Part shown: in pieces, positions 30,626 through 40,279 of the stretch
How the letters are laid out: each line of letters opens with the position of its first letter
Numbering within the stretch: position 1 is the stretch's first letter
From: Vreelandella olivaria
GTDB taxonomy: Bacteria > Pseudomonadota > Gammaproteobacteria > Pseudomonadales > Halomonadaceae
Reading direction: 5' to 3'
DNA: 64,000 bases
Assembly (NCBI RefSeq): GCF_023507745.1
Contig: NZ_JALPZO010000066.1
Location: forward strand, 168,709 to 232,708
Translations under genes and position numbers: made by a program
The notes under the pieces: generated by a model
The model's database searches: none
What the model was told of the DNA's origin: nothing
What the model saw: the letters and a program-made list of their open reading frames with translations, nothing else

Positions 30626-31584
30626 TATGCGTCTCCCTGGTCGGCTAGTAGTTCACGGCGCAGGGTTTCAGGCGCCATGGGGAATCCTTCTGCTTTGCGC
30701 GACTCAAAGTAGGCGGTGGCCACGTCCCGCGCCATGGTGCGAACGCGCAGAATAAAGCGCTGGCGTTCGGTGACAGAAATGGCGTGCCGGGCGTCCAGCA
30801 GGTTAAATGTGTGGGATGCTTTCAGCACCTGCTCGTAGGCAGGCAGCGGGAGGCGGGCCGCCAGGAGTTTGCTGCACTCTTGCTCCTGATGGTCGAAGGC
30901 AGCAAACAGCTGGTCAACATCAGCATGTTCAAAGTTATAGGCTGACTGCTCACGCTCGTTTTGCAGGTAGACATCACCGTAGCTGACTTTGCTGCCATCC
31001 GGCGCGATTGCCCATATCAGGTCGTAAACGCTGTCGACGTTTTGCAGGTACATGGCAATACGCTCAAGGCCATAGGTCAATTCGCCGGTAACGGGGTAGC
31101 ACTCAATCCCGCCAGCCTGCTGGAAATAGGTAAACTGGGTAACTTCCATGCCATTGAGCCATACTTCCCAGCCAAGGCCCCAGGCTCCCAGGGTGGGGGA
31201 TTCCCAGTTATCCTCTACAAAGCGCACATCGTGCACCAGTGGATCAAGGCCCAGGCGCTTAAGGGAGCCTAAGTACAAGTCCTGGAGGTTACTGGGCGAG
31301 GGCTTCATTACCACCTGGAACTGGTAGTAGTGTTGCAGGCGGTTGGGGTTTTCGCCGTAGCGACCATCCGTAGGACGGCGGGAAGGCTGCACATAAGCAG
31401 CGTTCCATGTTTCTGGACCAATTGCCCGTAGGAACGTCGCGGGGTGGAAGGTGCCCGCGCCAACTTCCATATCGAGGGGCTGAAGGATAACGCAGCCCTG
31501 TTCTGCCCAGTACTGTTGCAGAGCAAGGATCAAGCCTTGAAAGGTCGACACATCGGGTGTCGATTGGTTTGTCGAGACACTCAT
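30625..31584 (-). CDS. glyQ: Glycyl-tRNA synthetase alpha subunit
   Basis: 319 residues from ATG 31582-31584. Catalytic class II subunit; [43 protein letters not shown] and the [25 protein letters not shown] block (across residues 64-88) are diagnostic. The first about 15 residues ([13 protein letters not shown]) have no counterpart in the 303-residue E. coli protein and no good ribosome-binding site is visible, so the true start may be slightly different. Divergent from hldD. Confidence 0.95.
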   Translation of the reverse strand: MSVSTNQSTPDVSTFQGLILALQQYWAEQGCVILQPLDMEVGAGTFHPATFLRAIGPETWNAAYVQPSRRPTDGRYGENPNRLQHYYQFQVVMKPSPSNLQDLYLGSLKRLGLDPLVHDVRFVEDNWESPTLGAWGLGWEVWLNGMEVTQFTYFQQAGGIECYPVTGELTYGLERIAMYLQNVDSVYDLIWAIAPDGSKVSYGDVYLQNEREQSAYNFEHADVDQLFAAFDHQEQECSKLLAARLPLPAYEQVLKASHTFNLLDARHAISVTERQRFILRVRTMARDVATAYFESRKAEGFPMAPETLRRELLADQGDA

Positions 31585-31693
31585 CGCGGAAAGCACCGTT
31601 GGCCATGAATTCATAAGCCGTCAAGTATACAATCACAGGCAGATGGGTTATAGGCACGCAAGCCAAAGAGCCGCTTTTGGTAAGGAGAACGAG

Positions 31694-32650
31694 ATGATCG
31701 TTGTAACAGGTGGGGCCGGTTTTATCGGCGCCAATATTGTCAAAGCGCTTAACGCCCGTGGCCGTGAAGATGTAATGGTGGTCGATGATCTGCGTGATGG
31801 CACCAAGTTTGTCAATTTAGCGGACTGCACCCTCGCCGACTATCTGGATAAAGATGACTTTATTGCCCGGGTAAAGGCGGCGTTACGTGGTGAGTCGGTC
31901 GACTTGCCGACGATCGAGGCTATTTTCCACGAAGGCGCCTGCTCCGATACCACGGAGTGGGACGGGCACTACATGATGGAGAATAACTTCGAATACTCGA
32001 AGGTATTGCTCAATTACTGCGAAAAGCTGGGTATTCCTTTTTTGTATGCTTCGTCGGCGGCCACCTACGGCGGTAGTGAAGTCTTTAAGGAGGCGCCCGA
32101 GCATGAGAAGCCGCTTAATGTATACGGCTACTCGAAGCTGCTGTTTGATCAGCACGTGCGCTCGCGCTGGAACGAGTTAACCACCCAGGTGGTGGGTTTC
32201 CGCTACTTCAACGTCTACGGGCCGCGGGAGCAGCATAAAGGCAAAATGGCCAGTGTGGCGTATCACAACCACCTGCAAGTCTGTAATGATGAAACCCTTA
32301 AGCTGTTTGGGGCCTATGGAGGCTACGAAGCCGGCATGCAGAGCCGTGACTTCGTTTACGTGGGCGATGTGGTGGATGTGAACCTATGGTTCTTGGATAA
32401 CCCCGGTGCCTCCGGTATTTTCAATCTGGGAACCGGTCGTGCAGAGCCATTCAAGGCCATAGGAGAAGCGGTTATCGATTTCTATGCTAAGGGAGAGATC
32501 GATTACATTCCTTTCCCGGAAGAACTGAAAGGGCGCTATCAGAGCTATACCCGTGCCGATATAAGCAATTTGCGTGCGTCAGGCTGTGATGTGGAGTTCA
32601 AAACCGTTGCCCAGGGTGTGAAGGCCTATCTGGAGTGGCTGAATGGCTAA
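31694..32650 (+). CDS. hldD: ADP-L-glycero-D-manno-heptose 6-epimerase
   Basis: 318 residues, extended SDR. Rossmann motif [16 protein letters not shown] at the N-terminus, catalytic YGYSK (Tyr and Lys), and GSRDFVYV-like [11 protein letters not shown]. It inverts C6 of ADP-D,D-heptose, the last step in making the LPS-core heptose donor. TAAGGAG lies 6 nt before the ATG, which settles the start although the frame is open upstream. It overlaps waaF by 8 nt. Confidence 0.95.
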   Translation: MIVVTGGAGFIGANIVKALNARGREDVMVVDDLRDGTKFVNLADCTLADYLDKDDFIARVKAALRGESVDLPTIEAIFHEGACSDTTEWDGHYMMENNFEYSKVLLNYCEKLGIPFLYASSAATYGGSEVFKEAPEHEKPLNVYGYSKLLFDQHVRSRWNELTTQVVGFRYFNVYGPREQHKGKMASVAYHNHLQVCNDETLKLFGAYGGYEAGMQSRDFVYVGDVVDVNLWFLDNPGASGIFNLGTGRAEPFKAIGEAVIDFYAKGEIDYIPFPEELKGRYQSYTRADISNLRASGCDVEFKTVAQGVKAYLEWLNG

Positions 32651-33689
32651 TTCCGCCAAACGCCTGTTGGTGGTGGGCCCCTCATGGGTGGGCGATATGG
32701 TGATGGCCCAGAGTCTGTTTATGACCTTGAAGGCCCGCTATCCCGGTTCCTCGCTTGGGGTGGTTGCGCCAGCCTGGTCACAGCCAATTCTTGAGCGTAT
32801 GCCCGAGGTGGACGAGGTACTGCCGCTAACAGTGGGGCATGGTGAATTTGGCCTTGCCAGCCGCCGCGAGCTGGCCGCTCGACTGCGTGGATGCTTTGAT
32901 CACGCCATTGTGCTGCCGCGTTCCTGGAAAGCGGCGCTGGTGCCTTTTATGGCGCGCATTCCTCAGCGTGTGGGTTTTTTAGGGGAGCACCGCTATGGCC
33001 TGCTTAAGGAACGGCGCAAGCTGGATAAGCAGGTGCTGGACCAGACCGTTAAGCGCTTTGTTTCCCTGGGGTTGTCGCAGGACGAGGCCGAGCGGGGCGA
33101 TTTTGCCATTCCAAAGCCGCGCCTTACTATCGACCGGGATAATCTGGTGAATTTGCGCTTAACCCATGCGCTATCATCCCGCCCGGCCATTGGTATGATG
33201 CCGGGAGCAGAATACGGGCCTGCCAAGCAGTGGCCATTGAGCTATTTCCATAGCCTGGCTGCCCGGTTGATCAGAGATGGCTTTGAAGTGCGTGTGCTGG
33301 GTGGGCCCAAGGATCACGCAGCGGGAGAGGCGATTGTCCAAGGGCTCCCCCATGCGCATAATCTGTGTGGCAAAACCCAACTGGCAGATGCCGTGGATCT
33401 GTTGGCAGATTGCCGACAGGTGGTGACGAACGATTCGGGCTTAATGCATGTAGCCGCCGCCGTTGGTGTACGTATTCAAGCCATATACGGCTCTTCCTCG
33501 CCCGCTTATACGCCACCCCTGACGGATAACGCGGCTATTCATTATCTGGGGCTCTCCTGCTCACCCTGTTTTGAGCGTCACTGCCCATTAGGCCACACCA
33601 ACTGTTTAAACCAGTTGGGCGTCGAGCAGGTTTATCAAGCGATACGCGACGATAAGCAAAGCGCCGGGGGCGCAATTGTTAACGCATAA
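32643..33689 (+). CDS. waaF: ADP-heptose--LPS heptosyltransferase II
   Basis: 348 residues, GT9 family. N-terminal [19 protein letters not shown], donor-site [13 protein letters not shown], and [15 protein letters not shown] near residue 260 are WaaF hallmarks, as is [17 protein letters not shown]. It adds the second heptose to the inner core. Coupled to hldD by overlap; its last 11 bp overlap the 3' end of the convergent opgB. Confidence 0.92.
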   Translation: MANSAKRLLVVGPSWVGDMVMAQSLFMTLKARYPGSSLGVVAPAWSQPILERMPEVDEVLPLTVGHGEFGLASRRELAARLRGCFDHAIVLPRSWKAALVPFMARIPQRVGFLGEHRYGLLKERRKLDKQVLDQTVKRFVSLGLSQDEAERGDFAIPKPRLTIDRDNLVNLRLTHALSSRPAIGMMPGAEYGPAKQWPLSYFHSLAARLIRDGFEVRVLGGPKDHAAGEAIVQGLPHAHNLCGKTQLADAVDLLADCRQVVTNDSGLMHVAAAVGVRIQAIYGSSSPAYTPPLTDNAAIHYLGLSCSPCFERHCPLGHTNCLNQLGVEQVYQAIRDDKQSAGGAIVNA

Positions 33690-35331
33690 TATCCATTTCG
33701 TTGGCCTGATCTGCGGGTGTTTCGGTTACCTGTTCCGCCGGGCTCTCTTCGGAGTCGCGTCTCTGAGGAGCAAGCCCGTCCCATAGACGATGTTGTAAGG
33801 CGGTCTCTTCACGCAGGCGTTCATTGAGCACATTGAGACCGTGTACCTCTACCAGTGTGGGCTTATCGCTCAGCAGAGATGCGCCGAGGCCGGCACGGTT
33901 ATCATACAGCGGCAAATCCATGGCATCCAGAATGGTGGGAAATACATCCAGCATGGTAGCGTCACGGCGAATCCTCCGGGGAGTGATGCCTTCGCCCAGC
34001 ATAATGAAGGTGTTATCACGATCCAGCGCTGTCAGTTGATCCCATACGGATACGCGCATGGTGAGGTGATCGCTGAGCACGACCACCAGGGTATTGTCGA
34101 GTAGCCCTTCCTGCTCTAACTGCTCGATAAAGTCGCGTGCCTGCCGGGCGGAACACTCCACTGAGTAAAGAATATCCTGGCCATCGAAATCCCCCTGGCG
34201 ATCAAGGCAGGTTTGCGAAGGAAAACCGCTGGGCGCATGGCCTGCAATGCTTAAATTCACGACGGCCCACGGGCCATTATCCTCTTCGCTTAAACGGCGA
34301 ATTTCTCGTGCGGTAAAATCGTATAACGTATCATCGTAAAGCCCCCAGCTATTGACATAGTCCGGATCATCCATTTCCGGCGCAAGCTCCTCTTTCCCCT
34401 TCACCGTATCGAACTGATGCCCCCGGTAGAAAAGCCCTTTACCGGCAAACTGAGTACTAGCACCGCCCAGGTAACTTAGCCGGTACCCTTGGGCTGCAAG
34501 CACATCTCCCAGGCAGTCGACACCCGGTACAACCTGGGAGAGAGGTTCGAATTGGCTATCGTGCAAAAGTCCCGCCGGCATCAGGGGCACACCGCACTGG
34601 CTGGCAATCATACCGGCCATTGTCCAGCCGGTATTTTCCATTTGCCGTATACCTTCAAACGCAATGCCGCGCTCGCCAAGTGCCTCTAAATCGGCATAGG
34701 CATCACCAAACATCTCATGGCTATAGGTACGCTCAATACTTTCCAAATACATCAGAAGTAAATTGGGGGCATCTATCTGGTCTTCGGTGGGAGGGGCCAT
34801 ATAACGCCGGTCGAGCCAGGCTCCGTCGTCAGTCACGATCGCAGCACTACGCTGGCCCAGACCGTATAGCAGAGGGTTGCCAGCCAGCAGTGCAATGGCA
34901 ATAAACCGTTCTAGCAGCCGCCAGCGCTGGTCGTGGCGGGTGATCCAGGTAACAGAGACCAGTACTGCCAATACGATCAGGGTGTAGAACACCGCCAGGA
35001 ACATCTTGCCTGCTCCCCCATGTTCTGCCATGCCTGCTTGAAGGTGGAAAAACACAGCGCCCAGATCGACGTTACCAAAACTATCGGCGAGATATACATA
35101 GATGCCAAATAGGCTAATAGGTAGTAGTGACCATGGCCATACTGCACGATAGCGTGCATTGACAGGCGTGCCCCAGCGCAACTTCAAGCCAATGCCCATC
35201 CACAGGAATGCAATAAAAAATAGCGTCCACCAGGGAAGACGGGTCAACACCGTGACGGCATACCCCAGGCTGAAACCAATTATGAGAAGGGGCAGCCAAG
35301 GGGTAAGTTTTAGTGACGTTAACGGGGGCAT
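33679..35331 (-). CDS. opgB: Phosphoglycerol transferase I-like membrane sulfatase-fold enzyme
   Basis: 550 residues. Four to five N-terminal TM helices (residues about 10-165), then a periplasmic alkaline-phosphatase-type domain. The text follows E. coli OpgB/MdoB closely: LYLESIERTYSHE, NTGWTMAGMIASQCGVPL (where the nucleophile is the Thr in TGWTMAG), NSWGLYDDTLYDF, FDGQDILYSVECSARQ and VVLSDHLTM. OpgB moves phosphoglycerol from phosphatidylglycerol onto periplasmic glucans. LPS phosphoethanolamine transferases share the fold, and the LPS setting leaves room for another acceptor. The C-terminus has an acidic, low-complexity tail. Confidence 0.82.
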   Translation of the reverse strand: MPPLTSLKLTPWLPLLIIGFSLGYAVTVLTRLPWWTLFFIAFLWMGIGLKLRWGTPVNARYRAVWPWSLLPISLFGIYVYLADSFGNVDLGAVFFHLQAGMAEHGGAGKMFLAVFYTLIVLAVLVSVTWITRHDQRWRLLERFIAIALLAGNPLLYGLGQRSAAIVTDDGAWLDRRYMAPPTEDQIDAPNLLLMYLESIERTYSHEMFGDAYADLEALGERGIAFEGIRQMENTGWTMAGMIASQCGVPLMPAGLLHDSQFEPLSQVVPGVDCLGDVLAAQGYRLSYLGGASTQFAGKGLFYRGHQFDTVKGKEELAPEMDDPDYVNSWGLYDDTLYDFTAREIRRLSEEDNGPWAVVNLSIAGHAPSGFPSQTCLDRQGDFDGQDILYSVECSARQARDFIEQLEQEGLLDNTLVVVLSDHLTMRVSVWDQLTALDRDNTFIMLGEGITPRRIRRDATMLDVFPTILDAMDLPLYDNRAGLGASLLSDKPTLVEVHGLNVLNERLREETALQHRLWDGLAPQRRDSEESPAEQVTETPADQANEMDIMR

Positions 35332-35501
35332 GCCGTCTCCCTTATTCCAATCTCTTAAAATGAGCCTGCCAGCTTACCAAATGTGGCACGTATGAGGTTG
35401 ATGAATGATTATAAAGTGTCCGTGCTAGCATAAGGTTTTCCTTTGTTCTGGGTATGGATAAGACGCATACCTTATTAATCTGCCATTGGTAAAGGTGACT
35501 C

Positions 35502-36263
35502 GTGCCAATTTCCGCCGTACTGATTGTCAAAAATGAAGCACACCACCTGCGAGAATGTCTGGAAACGCTCACTTGGGCGGACGAAATTGTGGTGCTGGAT
35601 GCAGGCAGTCAGGATGAGACCTGTTCAATTGCCCGTGAATTCACCGAAAACGTCAGCGTGAATGCGGATTGGCAGGGGTTTGGCATCCAGCGCCAGCGGG
35701 CGGAGTCCCTGGCGCGCCATGAGTGGATTTTAATGGTCGACGCGGATGAACGCGTTACGCCTGAATTACGTGACAGCATTCAAAAGGCGATTAAGCAGCC
35801 CCCGGCTGCGTACCGTGTTAACCGTCTTTCATGGTGTTTTGGGCGCTTTATTCGCCACTCTGGCTGGTATCCTGACCGTGTACTGCGCCTCTATCCAAAA
35901 GGCCAGGCAGGCTATAACGCCGCGTTGGTGCATGAAAAGCTCATGGTAGAGGCAGGGCTGAGTGAAAAGCCATTATCCGGCGATCTGCTGCACTACACAT
36001 ACCGCGACCTGCGCCACTATCTGGAGAAATCGGCGCATTATGCCCAGGCGTGGGCAGAGCAGAGAGCCGCGCAGGGCAAGACCGCTACGCTTTGGCAGGG
36101 TATTAGCCACGGACTTGCCTGCTTTCTTAAGATGTATCTTCTCAAAGCGGGCTTCAAGGATGGCAGGCAGGGGTTGCTGCTGGCACTGCTTTCCGCTCAC
36201 TCAACCTTCGCCAAGTACGCCGACCTATGGATTCGTACTCAAACTTCCGAGAAGCAACGCTGA
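35502..36263 (+). CDS. waaE: GT2 glycosyltransferase, WaaE/KdtX-like (LPS core)
   Basis: 253 residues. GT-A fold with SAVLIVKNEAHHLRECLE, EIVVLDAGSQDET and the metal-binding MVDADERVTPEL; then WYPDRVLRLYPK and VHEKL. This is the pattern of WaaE/KdtX-type beta-1,4-glucosyltransferases that add glucose to heptose I. Start GTG 35502-35504 with AAGGTG upstream. Its last 39 bp overlap the 3' end of the convergent GT9 gene. Acceptor is inferred from the family only. Confidence 0.83.
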   Translation: MPISAVLIVKNEAHHLRECLETLTWADEIVVLDAGSQDETCSIAREFTENVSVNADWQGFGIQRQRAESLARHEWILMVDADERVTPELRDSIQKAIKQPPAAYRVNRLSWCFGRFIRHSGWYPDRVLRLYPKGQAGYNAALVHEKLMVEAGLSEKPLSGDLLHYTYRDLRHYLEKSAHYAQAWAEQRAAQGKTATLWQGISHGLACFLKMYLLKAGFKDGRQGLLLALLSAHSTFAKYADLWIRTQTSEKQR

Positions 36264-37277
36264 AATTTGCTCGGCAGCTGCGTTGATATCAATAGCCGTC
36301 ATATCCTGCTGGTCGGCTCCCGGCGGTGGGCTAAACGCTAAACGTTTTTTGGCACTGTTGCAGGTTTGCCAGCGCAGCGGTGTTGCTGAGCGCTTGGCGG
36401 GATAAAACCCAGCCGTTGCTATGTTTAAGCAGCCCGCAATATGCAGCGGACCGGTAGAGCCAGCGATCAGCAGTTCCGCTCCGGCAAGCTGAAGTGCAAA
36501 GTCCGCCACATTGCCGCTGGCAGGCAGGTGTCGGGCAGCAATATCCATCGTGGCCAGTTGATCAACCAGCGTTTGGGCATAAGGCGTCTCATCAGGGCCT
36601 GAGCTAATTAGCCAGCTAATCGTTTTTTTGTCAGTAGTGCATTGATGTATAAGAGAAATAAGCGCCGAATATTGATCGATAGAGAGATTGACTGCTGAGC
36701 CGCCGCTGCCAGGGTGAACGACCACCACACGCTCAGCCGGTTGTTGAGCACTGATTAGCCCTTGGCGTTGCCGCTGGCGAAGAGCATCGCTCAGTGGCCA
36801 GAAGGGGGGCGAGGGCTGCACTGAAAGCGTTAGTGAAAGCCGTGCAAGCAACTCGCAGGCCAGGTCCACGTTGTACTGATACTCAGGTTTCGCTGAGTGG
36901 GAGCGGCGCTGGCGTATACGCACGTTATAGAACACCTGAGCCCACTTGGTGGCAGGGGCTACGCGCAATGGAATACCGGCTCGCCACCCCAGCCAGCCAA
37001 TTCGCGGAGTTGAAAATAGCGTTAATAGCGCATCAAAGCCTGATGCTTTCACTTGGCTGAGCAGTTTCTGCTGAGCTGGTTTATCAGCGCTGTTGCCGGG
37101 GTCGATAATGACGTCATCCACCCACGGGCAGGCATGGGCCAGTGGCGCGGTATAGGCCGGTACCAGCACAGTGATATGTGGCGTAGGCTGCGCGTTTTTA
37201 AGACATGCCAATGCTGGCCATGCCAACATAAAATCGCCAATTTTGTCGTTGCGTACGACAAGTAGTTTCTGCGCCAT
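36225..37277 (-). CDS. GT9-family (heptosyltransferase-like) glycosyltransferase
   Basis: 350 residues. GT9 features: LLVVRNDKIGDFMLAWPAL at the N-terminus, VVVHPGSGGSAVNLS at the donor site, and LLIAGSTGPLHIAGCLN near residue 275. More like WaaQ-type or generic heptosyltransferases than WaaC or WaaF. It is likely the enzyme for a third heptose or another core sugar, but acceptor and donor are not readable. Leftward, overlapping the WaaE-like gene by 39 bp at the 3' ends; divergent from the GT4 gene. Confidence 0.85.
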   Translation of the reverse strand: MAQKLLVVRNDKIGDFMLAWPALACLKNAQPTPHITVLVPAYTAPLAHACPWVDDVIIDPGNSADKPAQQKLLSQVKASGFDALLTLFSTPRIGWLGWRAGIPLRVAPATKWAQVFYNVRIRQRRSHSAKPEYQYNVDLACELLARLSLTLSVQPSPPFWPLSDALRQRQRQGLISAQQPAERVVVVHPGSGGSAVNLSIDQYSALISLIHQCTTDKKTISWLISSGPDETPYAQTLVDQLATMDIAARHLPASGNVADFALQLAGAELLIAGSTGPLHIAGCLNIATAGFYPAKRSATPLRWQTCNSAKKRLAFSPPPGADQQDMTAIDINAAAEQISALLLGSLSTNP

Positions 37278-37360
37278 GGTTTAGGCCCCGTTAATTGCAG
37301 CCTGTATACTACAAGAGATGGAAGGGATTGTTTAACGGTGCGGCCTGGGCAGGTGATGAG

Positions 37361-38476
37361 ATGGCGGATAAGGTACTGCAGCTGTGTATGTCGGATGGCA
37401 AGGGTGGAATGGAGTTATATGTTGACCGCATTATTGAAGACCTGAAAGAGGAGGGTTGGGAGGTCTTCGGCATCTGCCTTAAAAATACAAAGGTTGAGGC
37501 GTATATGCAGCGCAATAATGTGCCTTATAGAGCCTTCAAAAGTAATGCAGGGGCACTGTTAAATATAGGGAGACTCCGGCGCTGGTTAGTGGAAGAAAAC
37601 GTTAGGGTTATCCATTGTCATAAGTCCAGTGACTTAAGGCTAACGACGCTTTTAACGCTTTTATTGCCGGGGTTAAAAGTACTCTATACCGACCATGTGG
37701 GTGGGCAGCGAGCTAAAAAAAGCCCCTATCATCGGCTTGCTTATGGAAAAGTAGACCGCGTTTTATCCATTAGCCAAGCGACGTACCAGCGTAACGTTAC
37801 CAACCTGCCAGTGCCTAGCGAACAGGTGATCTGTTTACCTCATGGGGTCGATATTAATACCTATCATCCTTGCGGTGATGTGAATGCCATTCGTGTTAAA
37901 CGCGGGGAGCTGGGTATACCAACTGATGCGATAGTCATCGGCCTGCCTGGACGTGTCACCCCCGGTAAAGGCCAGGATGTTTGGGTAAAAGCGCTACTCG
38001 ATCTGGACCCTACATTGAACTTCTATGCGCTCTCTATTGGTGGTACCGATTACGCCTCTGGGGGGGTGGAAAGCTTTTATGCGAGCCTTCAGGAGCTGAT
38101 TGCCAAGACGCCGCTGGCAAGCAGAATCGCATTCCTGGGGCATCGCAACGATCTGGCAGAGATACTGCCGCTACTCGATATTGTCTGTGTTCCTTCGGAA
38201 AATGAAGCTTTCGGGCTGACCATTATTGAGTCCATGGCATGTGGTATGCCGATTATTGGTTCCAATACCGGTTCGTTACCCGAACTGGTGGATACCGCTT
38301 CAGGCGTACTGGTAGGGCCTCATGATATTAATGCCTGGCGTGGGGCAATGGAGCAACTTATTCGCAATGGCGCCCAGCGGGAAACCATGGGGAAGGCTGC
38401 CAGACAGCGGGTTGAGCAGCACTTTAGTAATAAGCAACATGTGAAACGTCTAATAGAGATTTACCGCTCGGCGTAA
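37361..38476 (+). CDS. GT4-family glycosyltransferase (LPS core candidate)
   Basis: 371 residues, GT-B fold. The N-terminal half carries MSDGKGGMELYVDRIIEDL (acceptor-side glycine loop) and TDHVGGQRAKKSPYHRLAY. The C-terminal half has GLPGRVTPGKGQDVW and the donor-binding ENEAFGLTIIESMACGMPII. ATG 37361 has AGGTGATGAG upstream; the frame is open further back (TTG 37295) without homology. Sugar specificity unknown. Its last 16 bp overlap the 3' end of kdkA. Neighbours point to the LPS core. Confidence 0.85.
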   Translation: MADKVLQLCMSDGKGGMELYVDRIIEDLKEEGWEVFGICLKNTKVEAYMQRNNVPYRAFKSNAGALLNIGRLRRWLVEENVRVIHCHKSSDLRLTTLLTLLLPGLKVLYTDHVGGQRAKKSPYHRLAYGKVDRVLSISQATYQRNVTNLPVPSEQVICLPHGVDINTYHPCGDVNAIRVKRGELGIPTDAIVIGLPGRVTPGKGQDVWVKALLDLDPTLNFYALSIGGTDYASGGVESFYASLQELIAKTPLASRIAFLGHRNDLAEILPLLDIVCVPSENEAFGLTIIESMACGMPIIGSNTGSLPELVDTASGVLVGPHDINAWRGAMEQLIRNGAQRETMGKAARQRVEQHFSNKQHVKRLIEIYRSA

Positions 38477-39183
38477 CCGTGATGGACGTGTGACATAACG
38501 GCGGCTACCTTGGCTGGGGAGCTGAATTTAGCCACCGAACGTGAAAGACGAGCCAGGTTTCCTGACTGCCACTTTCCAGTTGGTCGCAACCGACAGCGAT
38601 CCAGATCAATCAGCCAAGGTATGCCTAGGGGGTCAATCAGAATATTACGGGCGTTAAGATCCACATGATCGAGGCCCGCTTGATGAAAGCGCTTGATCAT
38701 GGCACCAACGCGCCTGAGCAAAATAGTGTCGGTGATATCATCACTCAGTAACGTCGCCAGTGCCTTGGCGCCAGGAACCCTAACGGTTAAGAGTGCGGCT
38801 TCATAAGTGCTACCGTAGCGAGTAACGCAGCAGGCAACCGGGCGTGGCACAGGCAGGCCCTGTTCAAACAGCAAAGTGGTTAAGCGCAGCTCGCGAAAGG
38901 CACGAGTGCGCTCTTTTCCCAGCCACAGATAACGCTTTGCGCTCAGTTTGGCGACTAGGCCGCCACGGCGATAAGGGCGTAATACCCACTGTTCTGAGTT
39001 ACTGGCCTGGAGAAATAAGCTACTGCCCCGTCCAGGCGCTTCCCCCACCACTAATCCCCTCTCACGCCAGTAATCGGCGTTGAACAGAGATGGATGAAGT
39101 TGGTGTGACGTGGCGGCGTCACTTAAACTGTCTGCATCATGTAAAATCAGACTATTTCTCTGCCGGAGTGCCGCTAAGCGCAT
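38461..39183 (-). CDS. kdkA: 3-deoxy-D-manno-octulosonic acid (Kdo) kinase
   Basis: 240 residues of the KdkA/rfaP kinase-like group. N-lobe WVLRPYRRGGLVAKL, a complete catalytic loop HVDLNARNIL (His173, Asp175, Asn180) and metal Asp193 in LIDLDRC. In Haemophilus KdkA phosphorylates the single Kdo of lipid A-Kdo. A good GAGAGG precedes the ATG. Its start codon (39181-39183) overlaps that of the divergent heptosyltransferase (39182-39184) within one CATG. Confidence 0.92.
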   Translation of the reverse strand: MRLAALRQRNSLILHDADSLSDAATSHQLHPSLFNADYWRERGLVVGEAPGRGSSLFLQASNSEQWVLRPYRRGGLVAKLSAKRYLWLGKERTRAFRELRLTTLLFEQGLPVPRPVACCVTRYGSTYEAALLTVRVPGAKALATLLSDDITDTILLRRVGAMIKRFHQAGLDHVDLNARNILIDPLGIPWLIDLDRCRLRPTGKWQSGNLARLSRSVAKFSSPAKVAAVMSHVHHGYAER

Positions 39184-40279
39184 GAAGCCCTCTCTGCCTG
39201 CTCAACCCAACCATATTGCCATTTTGCGCCTCTCCGCGTTGGGAGACGTGTGCAATCTCGTGCCCACGGTGCGGGCGTTGCAGCGCCAATGGCCCCAAGC
39301 GCGGATTACCTGGATTATCGGCAAGGGGGAGCACAGTTTACTGGCGGGGCTCTCTGGGGTCGAGTTCATCGTTTATGACAAAGCGACCGGTATCGCCGGT
39401 ATGCGGGCATTGTGGAAGGAACTTGCCGGGACGCGTTTTGATGTGCTGCTGCATATGCAGCAGGCCATTCGCGCCAGTGTGCTCTCACTTGGGCTCAACG
39501 CCAATGTCCGTGTGGGCTATGATAAAGCCCGTGCCAAAGATGCCCAGCACTGGTTCACCCAGTATCAGCTGGCACCGCACCCCAATGCCCACGTGTTGGA
39601 GTCGTTTATGGACTTTGCCCGGTTACTGGGGGTTAAGGACACTCATCTGGAGTGGAACCTTGCTGTTCCCCACGTCGCCTACGAAGAGGCGCGGGTCATC
39701 AGTGGCGATGCGTCTTATCTGGTGATTAACCCCTGTAGTAATGCGCGCTTGCGCAACTTTCGCAACTGGTCGGTAGAGGGGTATGCCAGCGTTATTGAAC
39801 ATGCCTGGGTACAGCATGGTCTGAAGAGCGTATTGACTGGCGGTGGCAGTTCCCTTGAGAGAGAAACAGGTGACCAAATTGAGGCCTTGTGCCAGCCCGG
39901 TAGCGTCATTAATGCTATCGGCGGAACCTCCCTTAAAGGCGTGTTGGCATTGATTGATAAGGCCCGTGCGGTGATTGCCCCGGATACGGGGCCAGCACAT
40001 ATGAGCAATGCCATGGGTACGCCCACCCTGGGCCTTTATGCCACGACCAACCCCCAGCGTGCTGCTCCTTACCTATGGCGCGATTTTGCGGTAAATGCCT
40101 ACCCCGACGCCGTGCGTACCTACCTGCATAAGTCGGTAGAGGAGGTAAGCTGGGGGCAGCGTGTTCGCCACGCCGATGCCATGGACTTGATTAAAGCCGA
40201 CGATGTGATTGCCAAGTTAGATGCGTTGCTTGCACATACGGTAGAGCAACCAACAACAGGATCTGTGGATGAAAGTTGA
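39182..40279 (+). CDS. opsX: GT9 heptosyltransferase I, OpsX type
   Basis: 365 residues from ATG 39182. Starts [24 protein letters not shown], the OpsX/HptA wording rather than that of WaaC, and has [21 protein letters not shown] near the C-terminus. OpsX-type enzymes add heptose I to phosphorylated Kdo, matching the kdkA next door. Promoter must lie inside the start of kdkA, since the start codons overlap; the ribosome-binding site is weak. Overlaps hldE by 11 bp, so opsX-hldE-waaA form an operon. Confidence 0.85.
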   Translation: MKPSLPAQPNHIAILRLSALGDVCNLVPTVRALQRQWPQARITWIIGKGEHSLLAGLSGVEFIVYDKATGIAGMRALWKELAGTRFDVLLHMQQAIRASVLSLGLNANVRVGYDKARAKDAQHWFTQYQLAPHPNAHVLESFMDFARLLGVKDTHLEWNLAVPHVAYEEARVISGDASYLVINPCSNARLRNFRNWSVEGYASVIEHAWVQHGLKSVLTGGGSSLERETGDQIEALCQPGSVINAIGGTSLKGVLALIDKARAVIAPDTGPAHMSNAMGTPTLGLYATTNPQRAAPYLWRDFAVNAYPDAVRTYLHKSVEEVSWGQRVRHADAMDLIKADDVIAKLDALLAHTVEQPTTGSVDES

